Shown in pieces: positions 9,701 through 20,126 of a stretch of DNA of 20,385 nucleotides. The notes under the pieces were generated by a model, which ran no database searches, was not told where the DNA came from, and worked only from the letters and a program-made list of their open reading frames with translations. The position numbers were made by a program, and so were the translations under genes. The DNA lies in the NCBI RefSeq assembly GCF_003144195.1, contig NW_020290157.1:1396-21780 (forward strand). Direction: 5' to 3'. Source of the stretch: Ceraceosorus guamensis (Eukaryota > Basidiomycota > Exobasidiomycetes > Ceraceosorales > Ceraceosoraceae). Numbering within the stretch: the first letter of the stretch is position 1; each line of letters opens with the position of its first letter.

Positions 9701-11448
9701 CCCTGTAAATCACTTCTTGCTCGGCTGGGTTTAACCACATCAACATACCGAATCACTGAAGTGCTGAAGTCGACGACAATTCTGCCTGTTGCTTCTGTCA
9801 GCAATCTAGCGCGTGGCCTTTGTGACCTTGCAAAGTCAAGATAGCGCGGTTCCAAAGCTTACGGATCAATATGGCCCAGGCTGAGTTGCGTGCGGGCGAA
9901 GTGGTTCGTTTGGATCAAGCGACACCTTTTGTGTTGACTTCCTCATGTGGGAGCGGTTCTTGCCGCGCCAGTTTTGCCGCATAGCAGTGCTCATCAAGTC
10001 TACGGGCAGCGACGACGAGATGGAGCACTCATTGTACTAGAAAACAAACAAAGAGCACAATGGCGGACAGTCAGTTGCGGGCAACATTTCAGTGCGAGCG
10101 GGCATTTCTTGTAGGTTCATCTTTTGTGAGGGGCTGAAAGCTCTTCAGCGACTAGGAGACAAGGTCGAGCGGCAATCTGCAATCAGGGATTGCCTTTGTT
10201 TCTGTGTGATGTACACACCAACAAAGCCTGTGGCCAATGGATTTCGGGCAAGGTAATCATGATGATCAAACGTGAAGTCAAAATTGGATGATGGCTCATA
10301 AAAGCAGCTGGAAGGGAGAAAGTGCCGCCGCATCAAAAGCTGAGCAGATCGCCGGCGAGAGATCAGGAGCAATTGAAAGAAGAAAGGATGGACTGTAGGA
10401 ACAAGTGTCAGGGCATTCGGGCTGGAGAGAAGGGTCATGCAGCTTGACTTTAAAATTGCAAATTGTGACACGTGAAACGTGAATTGTGGATCGTGATTGA
10501 CAGAGAGGAGGTGTCAGTGGAGCGTTCGTCGCGCCTTAACTCTCTGAGTGATTTTCCGGATGCCTAGTAATCCAATTCGCGAGTGTGCTCAATGCAGGTC
10601 GGCCTGACCGCGCCTCGAACCGCGCTTCTTCACCGCCTTTGCCAAGCACGTTTGCGCCAAGTTGAGGTTTGCTAGGTGGCTGTGGCCGAGTCGCCCAACA
10701 AACTAAGCTGGCTGGCCCTTGCATAATCCCAGACTGGACGAGTGGGTTGGCGAGAAGATGCTGCAATTTGACTTAGACAAGCTGTCAATGTTGAAGCCAA
10801 ACCAGGATTCCCTCAAAGAGTGTATTCAAGAGTAGCGAGCAAATGGAGCTCCGTATGGTGGCTTCGCCGTCCTTTCCAGCATGGCTGACAACGTCTTCCT
10901 CGTAGTCTTCACCGGTTTTCTGGCACAAAATTGTCGAGAGTCTCGGAGATCAGCACGTAAGCTGAACGGGCCATGAAAGGGTGAAAATACGCTCCAACGT
11001 TGTCCCCTCGCATCATGGCTCGCGTACGCACTAGACCACATCCTCCCGCACACCACCAAACAGTCCAGCTGGGTCTTGAGAATGCCGGCCAACACCACGT
11101 CCGGGCAAACAGCACCTCGGCCTCAGACCGCCCGAGCACTAGATGCGAGCATCGATACACACAAAATACCAGGAGCAACTACAAGGAAAGCAGCGTGAAA
11201 TTCCGTCCGAAGCGAGCGAAATTTACTGCTCATGTTTCTGCGGTGATTGTAGGTCTATTCGACAGTTCGATGAGTTCTAATTGTAAATGAGGGTAGCCAG
11301 TCTATGCAGTTGCCAGATACTCGTGATACAAGCGAACGCGCGAACATGCCGAGGTGTAAATAGATAGGGTCGAAAGATTGGACCTGGATCATCGCGGATC
11401 CGAGTTTATGTCATCTAGCTGTCGTGATCACATGCTCGCAAGCACGCC
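6752..11448. other. 4.7-kb gene desert
   Basis: No convincing gene lies on either strand. The longest frames are about 133 aa (8894-9295 +) and 117 aa (9502-9855 -); neither shows a recognised motif, and frames overlap at random. The first 100 bp carry GTGCGTGCGTGTG-type simple sequence (about 6770-6835). Segments 9871-10040 and 10830-11175 give short protein-like stretches in shifting frames, which might be eroded gene relics, but I could not assign them. I see no terminal repeats, transposase or reverse-transcriptase motif. CACGTG with GTGAATTGTGGATCGTGATTG lies at about 10468-10500. Confidence 0.5.
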
Positions 11449-13591
11449 TCAATGCATCGCAACGCCTCCATCTTGTTTGCCGCCCGCGGCTGCTACCCAA
11501 GCACCATTGGCCAGAATCAGGCACGCGCCCGCAACCGACAGAGGCTCGAGGGGAGTGCCGAGCAGCAAGACCTGGAAAGTCGTCGCGAAGAAAATTTGCT
11601 GCAAAAGTAGAAGCAGGTCAAAGGTCAGGCGATGCCGTAAGCAGGCTTCCTAACGCAGATCGACTCACCAGATAACTCATGACCGCCGCCCTGCCCGCTT
11701 TCTCTCGTTGCAAGCCAAGCTTGATATTGCGAGATGAGAAGGTCAGCTTCACAACATTTGCGTTACAAGCGTCTCGTCTCTCACCGTTTGAAAGACTTGT
11801 GCACACAAGCTGAAGATTCCGACGCCGACGAGGAAAAAGGCGGACCTGTAGCAGAGTGGTGGTACTTATTTCAGAGGCTGCGCTTGCATGAGAAACTTGA
11901 CCCGTGCCGTGTCACTCACAATGGGGTGCTCGGGACTACAAAAGGTTGTCGGAGAATGAGCATACAGGCGAGAGATAGCGTCCATGAAGCACCGGAGAAA
12001 TAGGCTGCGCAGAGGGAGGGCAACAGAGGCCTTGTGAGTCACCAAGATGGGCAGCCGCTGCATCGGATGATCTTGTGGGTACGCACTGATAGAATGATAC
12101 GTGCTCGCACGCCTTCCGATGAGACGCTGAGCGACCCATGCCACTGCCACTGTGGCGACGCTTGCGAGTGCAGCAAGCACGCCGATGAGCTGTTTGCTGC
12201 CATCATCGACTTGTGGAGAGTGCGGGAATGGATCGTCTGGTTGAGGGGGTGTGTCGCCAGGTGCGGCGGGTGGTGCGCCAGGTTGCCCAGCGCTGCGAGG
12301 GCCAAAGATGAAAGCAGGTCTCGCGATCAAAGCAACGCCCAGCAAAGAGGAAGCGCCAGCAATGCGCTCGCGCACGGTAAAGGGCTCCGCGAGGAAGATG
12401 GTTGCCAGGATGCCGGTGGCCAGTGGAGATAGGAAGCAGATGGTCGTGGCATCGGACAGTGCGAGCATCTGCAGACTGATGTAGAGGAACAACGTGGACA
12501 GCCAGCCAGCAATGCCTCTGACTGCCAACGCGTAGCGCACTGCGCCAGGCGGGCCCAGCAAGCTACGCAGGCGTCGAGGCACCGATCGGGTGAGAGATGA
12601 ATGACGCGGTCAGCATCGCATGCGAGACTGTGCTGACTCAATCTGTGCTGCCACTCACATGTGCTCTGTGCGTGCAATCTTCATGACTGCCAGGCATGCG
12701 ACCCAGATGGTGAGCGTTTCGACAAAGACGACCTCGAGCGCTCCCAGAGGAGGGTTGAGACCGTCACCATAACCCCTGCCCGGAGCTTCTGCGCCTTCGC
12801 GAGCGTCGAGCAGGGTGACGAAGAGGTTCATGCAGCTGTAGCAGATTTGGCTGAGGGCGATGAGGATGAGACCGAGATTGCTGGAGGGCGTGGGCGATAC
12901 GGACAGCATGGCTTCGCGCAGCGTGATGGAAGTCTCGCCCGCTGCAAAAGGCTCCTCCATGACCGATGCGTGGGTGCGGGCCAAGCTGAAGAGGGAAGCA
13001 TCGCCGCGCAGAGATGGCGCCGCGTAGTAGCGATTCAGCTCATCATGACCGTGACTCGCACTCTGACCGTAGTTCATGGGATGACGAGAGATGAGTGATG
13101 AACGCTCGGACAGCGAGGCGTGATCATCTGCCTCCAGTGCTTGACGCAGCGAGAGGCCAGATGCTGCTGCTGCGGCTGCTGCGGCTGCCGCTCCGACGCG
13201 GTCATCGTCCGAGTGAAAGGGACGGTTGCCGGCGAGGATGCCGCTTTGTGCTTGTCTGCGAGTGCGACTGCCACTTCGACTGCCACTCTGACTCATGCTC
13301 ATCAGACTGGCCACCTCTGCCTCTGCCTCTGCCTCCTCGTCCAGCGGCTCAAAGGCGTTGGCCGCGCGAAGGTAGTCGTTTGGCGCGAGCATCTGGACAG
13401 CGTCGTGTAAGAATGAACTGGCATTGCTGACGTAACTCTGTCCCAGCGCCAAGTAGCTCTCGTTGGCGGCGTCTGTATGTGCGGCATCGTGATCTTGATC
13501 GTCCGTGTATGATGCGCTTTCGGTCAGAGTGTCGCCTCTGGATTCACGTGACTGCAAGGAAGAGATGGAAGCGGTCATGCCTGCCGCGCCA

Positions 13592-13633
<42 letters not shown>

Positions 13634-14187
13634 TCGCCGATGCCCTCTTCCCCTCCCGCACTCTCTCCTTCTGCCTCCTCTTCTCCCTCAGATGAGGAGG
13701 ATTTGCTGCTGACTCGGAGCATCGGACTCGACACCTCTCGACTGTCTGCAGCAGCAGCAGCAGCAGCAGCTTCCCTACGTCGATAGGCATAGTCGATGAT
13801 CTCTATGCGACCGGGAGGTGCAGCGCCACGAGATCCCGTCGCGCCGCTTCCCACAGCCACCTGAGCGGGCAGCATGGGTGGCGGGTCGCTGGCCAACAGC
13901 TCTCTCAGCGTAGTCGCGTTGGCAACGGCGTGCTGGTGCTGAGGCTGAGGCTGAGGCTGAGCCTGAGGCTGAGTGTGCGCCTGAGCATCCGCAGCAGTGG
14001 CGTCCGCAGCGGCAGCCGGCATTGCCATTGCCATTGCCATTCTGCCTTGCGATGGGCTGGTGCTGGCTGATCGCGCATTGCGTTCGCGTTCGCCGCCACT
14101 CGCACTGTGACTCCTGTCATCGCTACTCGTCCCTCTTGCTCGGCCACTCTGACTCTGACTCCTGGATGCAGAGGCGGATCGCTGCAT
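11449..14187 (-). CDS. EamA/SLC35G-type membrane transporter, six exons
   Basis: Exons on the minus strand are 14187-12659, 12562-12087, 12004-11920, 11845-11785, 11719-11669 and 11598-11449; introns are 65-96 nt, GT-AG, with matching phases, giving 783 aa. Residues about 437-783 form the ten-helix drug/metabolite transporter fold with two EamA halves. TM1 is NLGLILIALSQICYSCMNLF; half one has the hallmark RGIAGWLSTLFLYISLQML-ALSDATTICFLSPL and IARPAFIFG; half two has TYHSITYFSGASWTLSLACM, FFLVGVGIFSLCAQVFQ, LGLQREKAGRAAVMSYL and a last helix ending LILANGAWVAA. This matches SLC35G and yeast YMR253C-type proteins, whose substrates are largely unknown. The first 430 residues are Ser, Ala, Gln, Glu and Gly rich and surely disordered. 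An upstream in-frame Met exists at 14337, but the stretch between is His-Thr-Ala repeat from GTGGGC-type DNA, so the Met at 14187 is preferred. A hydrophilic linker of about 35 Pro/Gly/Asp-rich residues splits the halves. Confidence 0.88.
13588..13632 (-). repeat. Hexanucleotide repeat coding Gly-Thr
   Basis: About seven GCCTGT units on the + strand encode, on the minus strand, a run of alternating Gly and Thr in the disordered N-terminus of the transporter. Other in-frame simple repeats in the same exon lie at 13749-13769 (CAG, poly-Ala), 13938-13978 (GCTGAG, Gln-Pro-rich) and 14021-14040 (CATTGC, Ala-Met). All have unit lengths that are multiples of three, so they can vary in copy number without breaking the frame. 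Confidence 0.8.
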
Positions 14188-15528
14188 GGCGTGGGCGTGG
14201 GCGTGGGTGTGGGCGTGGGCGTTGCGAGTTTGTGTAGGCGATGTCGAGACTCGCGACTGAAACGAGTGTGAGTCAACAATCACGAGTCTTGAGTCTGATG
14301 AGCGTGAGACAAGAAAGCGTGTTTCTCCTAGGCACATTTTTGATTCACAATTCTTGATTCAAATTGTGATTCGCACTCTCGCGATGTAAGATTCAAATTC
14401 GAAATCATTCCTTTTCCGGGCTGGCTCAGCAACGCGCTCTTGCACTTTTTCTGATTTTGACTCGCACTGCCGCGGCCCCTCTCTCGACCGCACACGTGAT
14501 TCAAAGTCTTGAGTTAAATTCGAATTTCCCCGGCCATGGTCACGTGGGATGTCGACATCCTGCGCGCAGTTTTGAGTCTGGTGAGTCTTGAGTAGAGGTA
14601 TAAGTCGATCAGTCAAGGGCGCGAGACGCCCATTCCAAAGCGCATTAGCCCAAACCGAGCTGCTGCTATCCAGACTAATCTTAGTCTTGATTGTGACCCT
14701 GAACACTCAAGACTCAAGACTCATCAGACTTGTATATAAAGTTGAGTGCCGTACCGGTACAGAGCTGCGCTCCAGCCGGTCCCCCTCCCCTGGAACGCGC
14801 GCGCTTTGCTTGGACGTGCTGTGCTGCCGCGTTGCTGCATATATGCTGCCTCACGTGATGCTACAGCTCGCTGGGTCGACTGTGAGTGCGTGATGCGCCG
14901 GCGTGTGAGATGCTGTGCGCGAATTTTGATTCAGATTCATGATTCATCAGATTCTTGCATGGTGCTGCTGCTGCTCGAAGCGTGCGTGGTGCCCCCATCA
15001 GCTGATGCGCCGACGCGTGCGTGCGTGCGCGCGCGTATGCTGCCTGCTTGCTTGTGTGTGCAACAGCCGCGGCCGTCAGAGTCGTGAGGGCAGCAGGCAA
15101 GGCATCAGGCACCTCAGCTCGCATGCAAAGATCAAACAGGCAGGAGGAGAGAGGTTGGCGTACAAGGCGCGGGCAGGGGCAGGGCAGGGCAGGCTGGGCA
15201 AGCAAGCAAGCAGGATCGATCGCACGCACGCACCCACGCACCCACGCGCCTCATACAACGTACGTGTGTTCAGCTTCGTGGCCCATCATCGTTCACTCAT
15301 CACTCGCAAACGCCAATCCAACATCGAAGGCAGAGATCAGCTCAAACTCACCACTGCACCACTCACACCACTCTGGTGTCGGCAAAGTCACTGTGATCAT
15401 CCATTGATTGCCTCTCCTGTAGTCGCCCCTCGACCCTACCCCTCACCCCACCGCTGTCCGCTATCAGCGCACAAGCTCAGCAGCCACGCAAGCACGCAAA
15501 CCAAGCTGCATCCACACTCTCCCCAAGC
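14188..15528. promoter_or_regulatory. Divergent intergenic region, transporter and Rab5
   Basis: About 1.34 kb separates two divergent starts. On the transporter side are GTGGGC repeats (14190-14221) and GATTCACAATTCTTGATTC-like motifs (14341-14372). CACGTG or close forms occur near 14494, 14541 and 14853. CAAGACTCAAGACTCATCAGACT at about 14707 precedes TATATAAA at 14733-14740. Between 15015 and 15250 lie GCGTGCGTGCGCGCG, GCAAGCAAGCAAGCA and GCACGCACGCACCCACGC simple repeats. From about 15340 a CA- and CT-rich leader runs to the Rab5 ATG. Overlapping open frames here are not protein-like. Confidence 0.5.
14733..14740 (+). promoter_or_regulatory. TATATAAA box
   Basis: A strong TATA sequence lies on the + strand 789 bp before the Rab5 ATG. 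That is far for a core promoter unless the leader is long or has an intron; it may serve a non-coding transcript or be fortuitous. Confidence 0.25.
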
Positions 15529-16765
15529 ATGTCCAGCAACGCTCAATCCGCATCATCTTCGACAGCAGCAGCTGCAGCGCCTGCAGCTACGCAAAAACCA
15601 TGGCAAGCCAAGTTGGTGCTGTTGGGTGAGGCTGCTGTGGGCAAATCATCAGTCGTGCTCAGGTTCGTGTCAGACGAGTATACCGAGAACAAGGAGCCCA
15701 CCATTGGCGCTGCATTTCTGACTGTGAGTGCGAAGTGCGAATAGGGGAGCATATATGCGTGCTTTCATTGCTGCCAAGCCTGAGCCTCGCATGTGGCGTC
15801 AATGTGAGCCGCTCTCTGGAGTCGGAGAGCCCTTGACGCCAATGCCGCGTTTCGAGTCGGGCCCCAATCTCGCCTTTGGGGTCTCTGATGTAGCCAGCGC
15901 TTGTCGCTCCTCCTCGCTGATACCGATGGTCTTTCTCCCTTCCCATCCAGCAAAAATGCCGGCTAGACAATGCGATCATCAAGTTTGAGATCTGGGATAC
16001 CGCCGGTCAGGAGCGATTCCACAGTCTGGCCCCCATGTACTATCGAAATGCACAAGCAAGCGCAGTCGTCTACGACGTCACAAAGGCTGTGAGTGTGCAT
16101 GGTTGCGTTGCTCCACGACATGTCTGTTGAGCAAGTCGCACCTTTCCCGCCCTTTGCACAGAGCTCATTCGAGAAGGCCAAGTCGTGGGTCAAGGAGCTT
16201 CAAAGGCAAGCGAACCCAAACATCGTCATCGCATTGGTGGGCAACAAGATCGACCTGCTGAGTGAGAGCGGCAGCGGCAGTGCAGCGGATGATGATGATG
16301 AGGAGGAGGAGGAGGAGGACGATGCGACTACTACTGGCGCAGGTGGAAACTCTAATGGCACCCCGTCAGGTGGTGCGACAAGAGCAGTACCCAAGGAGGA
16401 AGCTGCAGCGTATGCTCAAGAAGGGGGCCTACTGTTTTTTGAGACGAGCGCAAAGACTGGTCAAGGTGTGGTCGAGCTCTTCACCGAGATTGGTGAGTCT
16501 GTGCATCGCCGCGCATTGTAGGGATAAGGAATTCACGTGCTGCATAACGCTATCGTTGACGCGCGCAACCACCGCTTCCGCCTTCTGCTCACCCTATCAT
16601 TTCACAGCCAAAAAGATTCCCATCGACCAGATCCAATCACAGCAGCAGCGCAGCGGCAATGCCAACGGCAACGCAGCTGGGGCAAGTGCGAGCGCAGGTC
16701 AAGGCGGATTGCGGTTGGGCCAGAATGATGCTAGAGGCGGTGCTGGAGAGGGTTGCAATTGCTGA
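15529..16765 (+). CDS. rab5: Rab5-family small GTPase, four exons
   Basis: Rab5 (yeast Vps21/Ypt51) controls fusion and transport of early endosomes; in smut fungi Rab5-positive endosomes move along microtubules in hyphae. Exons are 15529-15723, 15951-16088, 16162-16492 and 16608-16765, all GT-AG with matching phases, giving 273 aa. The P-loop GEAAVGKS is at residues 33-40, the switch I Thr-Ile-Gly at 58-60, [20 protein letters not shown] (the Rab5-type switch II) from 80, NKID at 139-142 and ETSAK at 205-209. The C-terminus GEGCNC ends in Cys-x-Cys for double geranylgeranylation. A region of roughly 40 residues, about 145-185, rich in Asp/Glu and then Thr/Gly/Asn, lies between NKID and ETSAK, where other Rab5 proteins have only a few residues. 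It makes the protein longer than the usual 210-220 aa, and lies within one exon, so it is not a retained intron. The Met at 15529 gives a normal short Ser/Ala lead before the GTPase core. Confidence 0.95.
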
Positions 16766-17636
16766 GGCTGGTAAATGATGGTAGTCTGTGCAGCGATGCT
16801 TACATCTGCAAGTCGAATCTGGACAAAGAAGACGTCTGCGCGACTTTCTTGAGTGCTCGTCTGGACACACCAACGCGCAGATATAGGCAGTCGCTACACA
16901 CACTCTCTCGTCAAGTCCTCGACTCACCATTCGCCCCGCCCCTGGCCGCCCCACCTCCTCTGCTCTTGTCCCGCTCTCTTCTGTCTCTCCTGTGTATAGC
17001 TCTGTCCGTCGAGCGAGGTCTTCTCTAACGATTCCATGCATACATTTTGACTTGCTGTCTGCTCATCGAGACCTGCAATTCCGACGCGTTCAAGAGCGGC
17101 GAGATGCACAACGACCTAGACTGCGACCGCTCTTTCACCGCAAACGTGACCGCGGTTCGACGAGCGGTCTCATTCTTGCGCAAATGCGCCATCGACGTCT
17201 CGAGTCGTGAGCGTAATCTCGGCGCGCGCGTGTGCGAATAAAGAGATAAGTCATTGTTTTGAACCGATTGCACCCACTTTGTGTACTAGTGCGAGTGCCT
17301 CAATCGGAGCAGTGCTTGTGCTCGCAGTGATCGCAAGAGGAGAGGAAAAGGGGGGCGGCAAAATTCGGAAATCGTCGAACAGGCCCGCAAAGAGGGCAAT
17401 GTCCGAGGGAGCCGACTGACAGCGAGAATACGCGAATGACTTGTTTTTGGGAGGGGGTTGGAATGAAGTTTTGTGTGATAGAGGAAAAGGTCAAACAAAT
17501 ACAGAGAGTGTGTGACGATGGCCTTGCAAGGCTCACGCCCCATCTTTTGAGTGCAAGGGGCGTTCGGCAGACATTTTGGCTCGATCGGCAGACGTTTTGG
17601 TGTGCAACTTTGGCTCAGGTATGGCCGCATCCTGCT
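16766..17636. other. Spacer between convergent genes
   Basis: About 870 bp lies between the Rab5 stop and the stop of the minus-strand gene. Frames in it are short and overlapping, and I see no gene. It must hold both 3' untranslated regions. A weak AATAAA-like GAATAAAG stands at about 17236 on the + strand. Confidence 0.5.
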
Positions 17637-18963
17637 TCATCGTCTTCTGCCTTGCTTGTTATCCGCACCGACCGCTGTCACCGGCGGCGGCTCCCTCTCG
17701 CTCTCTGTACCCGATTCCAACTCCAAATCCGAAACGTTCAGATTCTTCACCGCTGGTCCCTCGTCCCAATCCTCGACCATCGGACCAGACATATCGTGTG
17801 CCTCCTTCAAGCGCGAACGTGGAGATCGGGCATCGGCGGTGCGCGATGACGTGCATGCCGCTGCTGTTGGATGCGCCGCTCCATGATTGACCTCTTCGTC
17901 GGGCGGAGAGGAGCCATGAATGGTTTGCAAACTATGTTCACTGGCCAACCTCCGCTTGAGTAGCACGTCCGCATTGTCCAGACTGGAAGTCCTTCTTCCT
18001 CTCATCGGTCTGCCCCTCTCTCGCGTTTGCTGTCCACTTATATCTGGCTCGTTGCCCCTCTCGACTTTCTTAGCAGCCTCCGCGCCCTGCTCCTCCACCT
18101 CTCTACTTCCGAGAGCTTGGTTGGAATCGAACGAGGGACCCGGAGGAGACTCGGGCCTCAAGCCCAGATGCAGAGCCCTCACTTTACCCGAGACGGAAGT
18201 GTGCACCCTGCGAGTTCTGCGACCTAATGCAGATGTGGGTGGCGCGACTGTCCCTTGAGTCGAAGTCCCCGGAGGCGACGAGGCCGAAGAGATGGAGGTG
18301 GATGAGGAAGAGGCCCGAGCGTGGCTGCGCGACTGGCGTGGCTTGATGTCTGTAGGAGAAGAGGCGTCGGAGTTGGATGTGGTGCCTTGTCGCCCTCTTC
18401 CGTGTGCGGGAGGTGTGGAGCTGGACCGCAGTGTGGATGCATCGAGATGGTGCAGATGTCTGAAGGGAATGGTGTGTGAAGATGGATTGGTGGTAAGCAT
18501 GATGAGTGGGCAGACGATGGAGCTGGGTGAGTGGATGAGGGGGGTATTTTGACATGGGCCTTTTGAATGCTACTCACGTGAGAACGTGCTCTCTCCTCTT
18601 GTCGATGTTCCCCTTGCTCACGTCGATGCGCTTCACCCTGAGATGGGAATCTGCTGCTGCTGATGGTGCATCTCCCTTTGCAGCATCGCCACTTGCCGAG
18701 CCTCTGGATCCACCAGCAACAGCAACAGCAGGGTGGGATGCAGATGTGGAACCGTAGCCGCTCCCCACGCCATTGCGGTCGCGGCCCCTTGTTGTTGCGC
18801 CTCCTCTCGAAGCATCGCTACTGTGACCATGCCCGCTCAGTAGAGCTCTACCTTCGTCGTCATGATCCGCATCTGAAGCGTGCGATTGATCATCTGCTGT
18901 GCGCCTGCGACTTGCCAGACATGGGCATATGTGGTGGAGTAGTTGGGTGGGAGTGCAAAGCAT
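17637..18963 (-). CDS. Low-complexity protein of unknown function, two exons
   Basis: I do not recognise this gene. The two minus-strand exons 18963-18578 and 18459-17637 join in phase over a 118-nt intron (GTGAGT donor, CCCTTCAG acceptor), giving 402 aa. The N-terminus MLCTPTQLLHHICPCLASRRR has cysteines next to a basic patch, then an acidic stretch with the dileucine DDEGRALLSG (about 35-43); together these recall lipid-anchored endomembrane proteins, though no family is claimed. The most protein-like part, RVKRIDVSKGNIDKRREHVL continuing THLHHLDASTL (about 109-138), crosses the intron, which supports the join. The rest is Ser/Pro/Arg-rich and probably disordered, with a C-terminal ESGTESEREPPP segment. 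The start is uncertain: the frame stays open to 19293, but that part is His/Ser/Leu-rich, from CT-rich DNA typical of a leader, and an additional 5' exon is possible. It converges with rab5. Confidence 0.6.
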
Positions 18964-19036
18964 GACCTTGCACCGCCTTCCCCACACTTTTGGCAGCCGT
19001 GGCTTGCTGGGAGCGCAAGGGAAGAAATACCTGAGT

Positions 19037-19066
19037 GTATGCGTGTATGCGTGTATGCGTGTATGC
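19037..19066. repeat. GCGTGTAT tandem repeat
   Basis: About three and a half copies of an 8-bp GCGTGTAT unit, followed directly by a GAGA-type purine tract. On the minus strand this becomes a CT-rich tract before the unknown gene and probably lies in its leader. Confidence 0.75.
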
Positions 19067-19490
19067 TTTCGCGAGAGAGAGACAGAGAGAAAAAGAGAGA
19101 GAGGATGAGGTCTTGCGAAGCAAAGATGTGTCGGTAGCGCTTGCACGGGTGGGCAATCTAGAATTGCTGGTTGGGGGATGAGGTGTATTGAATGGTGGAG
19201 CCGGTGATGAGAGCGAGAGTGAGCGAGTGAGCGAGTGAGCGAGGTGAAGGTGGATGGATGACGCGGTGCGATGGCTCTCAAGAAGAAAGCCATCGGATCC
19301 GCGGCTGGCTGGCTGGCTGCTATACACGCGGTCTATAGCTGCTGCAGTCACGAGTGACGAGTGCTCAGTCCTGCGCGAGCCATGGCATGGCGGGCGCCCT
19401 TCTCGCGCTCTCAATGTGAATTCTCTCCCACACGCGCGGCCGGCCCATCCTTTCTATTCGATCGCTCATCGTGAATATCGTCAGCACCAC

Positions 19491-19528
19491 GCAACGCAGC
19501 GCAACGCAGCGCAACGCAACGCAACGCC
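19491..19528. repeat. GCAACGCAGC tandem repeat
   Basis: Two GCAACGCAGC units are followed by GCAAC pentamers over about 38 bp. It is a simple minisatellite in the intergenic region. Confidence 0.75.
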
Positions 19529-19728
19529 GCGGCCCCCTGAAGTTTGCCGCGCACGCGCTTCGACACAGCACCCATGCACGCAGGTGTGCACCCATGCAGC
19601 ACCCACCCACCCAGCACAAGACCCACACTCTGACTCCTGACTCTCCAAACATGCAGCTGATGCAAGAACCCCGCATGCACGCGCAATTTGAATCCAGAAA
19701 ACCCATCAAATTTTTCTGGCGTGCAGAG

Positions 19729-19740
19729 ATCACGTGATCG
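19729..19740. promoter_or_regulatory. Palindromic CACGTG site
   Basis: GATCACGTGATC is a perfect 12-bp palindrome around an E-box, about 390 bp before the start at 20127 and about 770 bp before the unknown minus gene. A bHLH site is inferred from the motif only. Confidence 0.35.
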
Positions 19741-20019
19741 GCCAGAGTGGGTCGCGTAAGAGGTGATTTTCGCGCCCGCACAGCAATCACATCAAGAATC
19801 ACGAATGCGATGCGTGACGCGCGAAGTCGCACCAGGCGCAATTAAGCAAGAGTCGCGAGTCGCGAAGGTCACGATCAAGAGTTACAAGTCGAAAGAGATG
19901 GATGGATCAGCCATGCAGATGGTGAAAGTCAAGTCGAATTGCAAGCAAGCAGCCCTCTCGCCACTCACATTCCTCCACACATCCAACCATCACACCTTTT
20001 GCAGTTCAAGTTCAATTGA

Positions 20020-20049
20020 AGCTCAAGCAAGCAAGCAAGCAAGCAAGCG
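20020..20049. repeat. AAGC tetranucleotide run
   Basis: Six or so CAAG/AAGC units occur in the probable leader of the gene that starts at 20127. Confidence 0.75.
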
Positions 20050-20126
20050 ACTCTCATCTGCCTCTGTCACCTTCCTCTTTGCAGCGCACACATAGCCGGG
20101 CAGAGCTTCACATTGGAAATCACACG

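Larger units (their letters stand above)
18964..20126. promoter_or_regulatory. Divergent intergenic region with simple repeats
   Basis: This stretch separates the minus-strand unknown gene from the plus-strand gene at the right edge. It holds GCGTGTAT units (19037-19066), a GAGA tract (19072-19104), GAGCGAGT units (19214-19241), GCAACGCAGC units (19491-19528), a 12-bp GATCACGTGATC palindrome near 19729, and an AAGC tetranucleotide run (20020-20049). From about 19960 the + strand looks like a leader. No protein-like frame is seen. Confidence 0.5.

Noticed and set aside
9502-9855. 117-aa minus-strand frame with a hydrophobic stretch
   Set aside because: Mirrored by a 105-aa plus frame over the same bases, and neither resembles a known protein.
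10675-10700. Possible tRNA: TGTGGCCGAGTC resembles a Leu/Ser tRNA D-arm
   Set aside because: No D-loop GG, no matching T-arm or acceptor stem nearby.
11866-12582. Transporter truncated in its second half, ending ...LMQAQPLK
   Set aside because: That tail is intron read-through. A GTGCGT donor at 12086 and four further introns restore the second EamA half down to 11449.
14188-14337. Upstream Met at 14337 as the transporter start
   Set aside because: The extra 50 residues come from GTGGGC repeats and AT-rich promoter-like DNA; the Met at 14187 is more likely, though not proven.
14939-15721. 260-aa plus-strand frame overlapping the Rab5 start
   Set aside because: It is Cys/Arg/His-rich, runs through simple repeats and the leader, and overlaps the true Rab5 exon in another frame.
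18120-18140. Possible tRNA T-loop (GTTCGATTCC on the minus strand)
   Set aside because: Lies inside the coding frame of the unknown gene, with no other tRNA arms around it.
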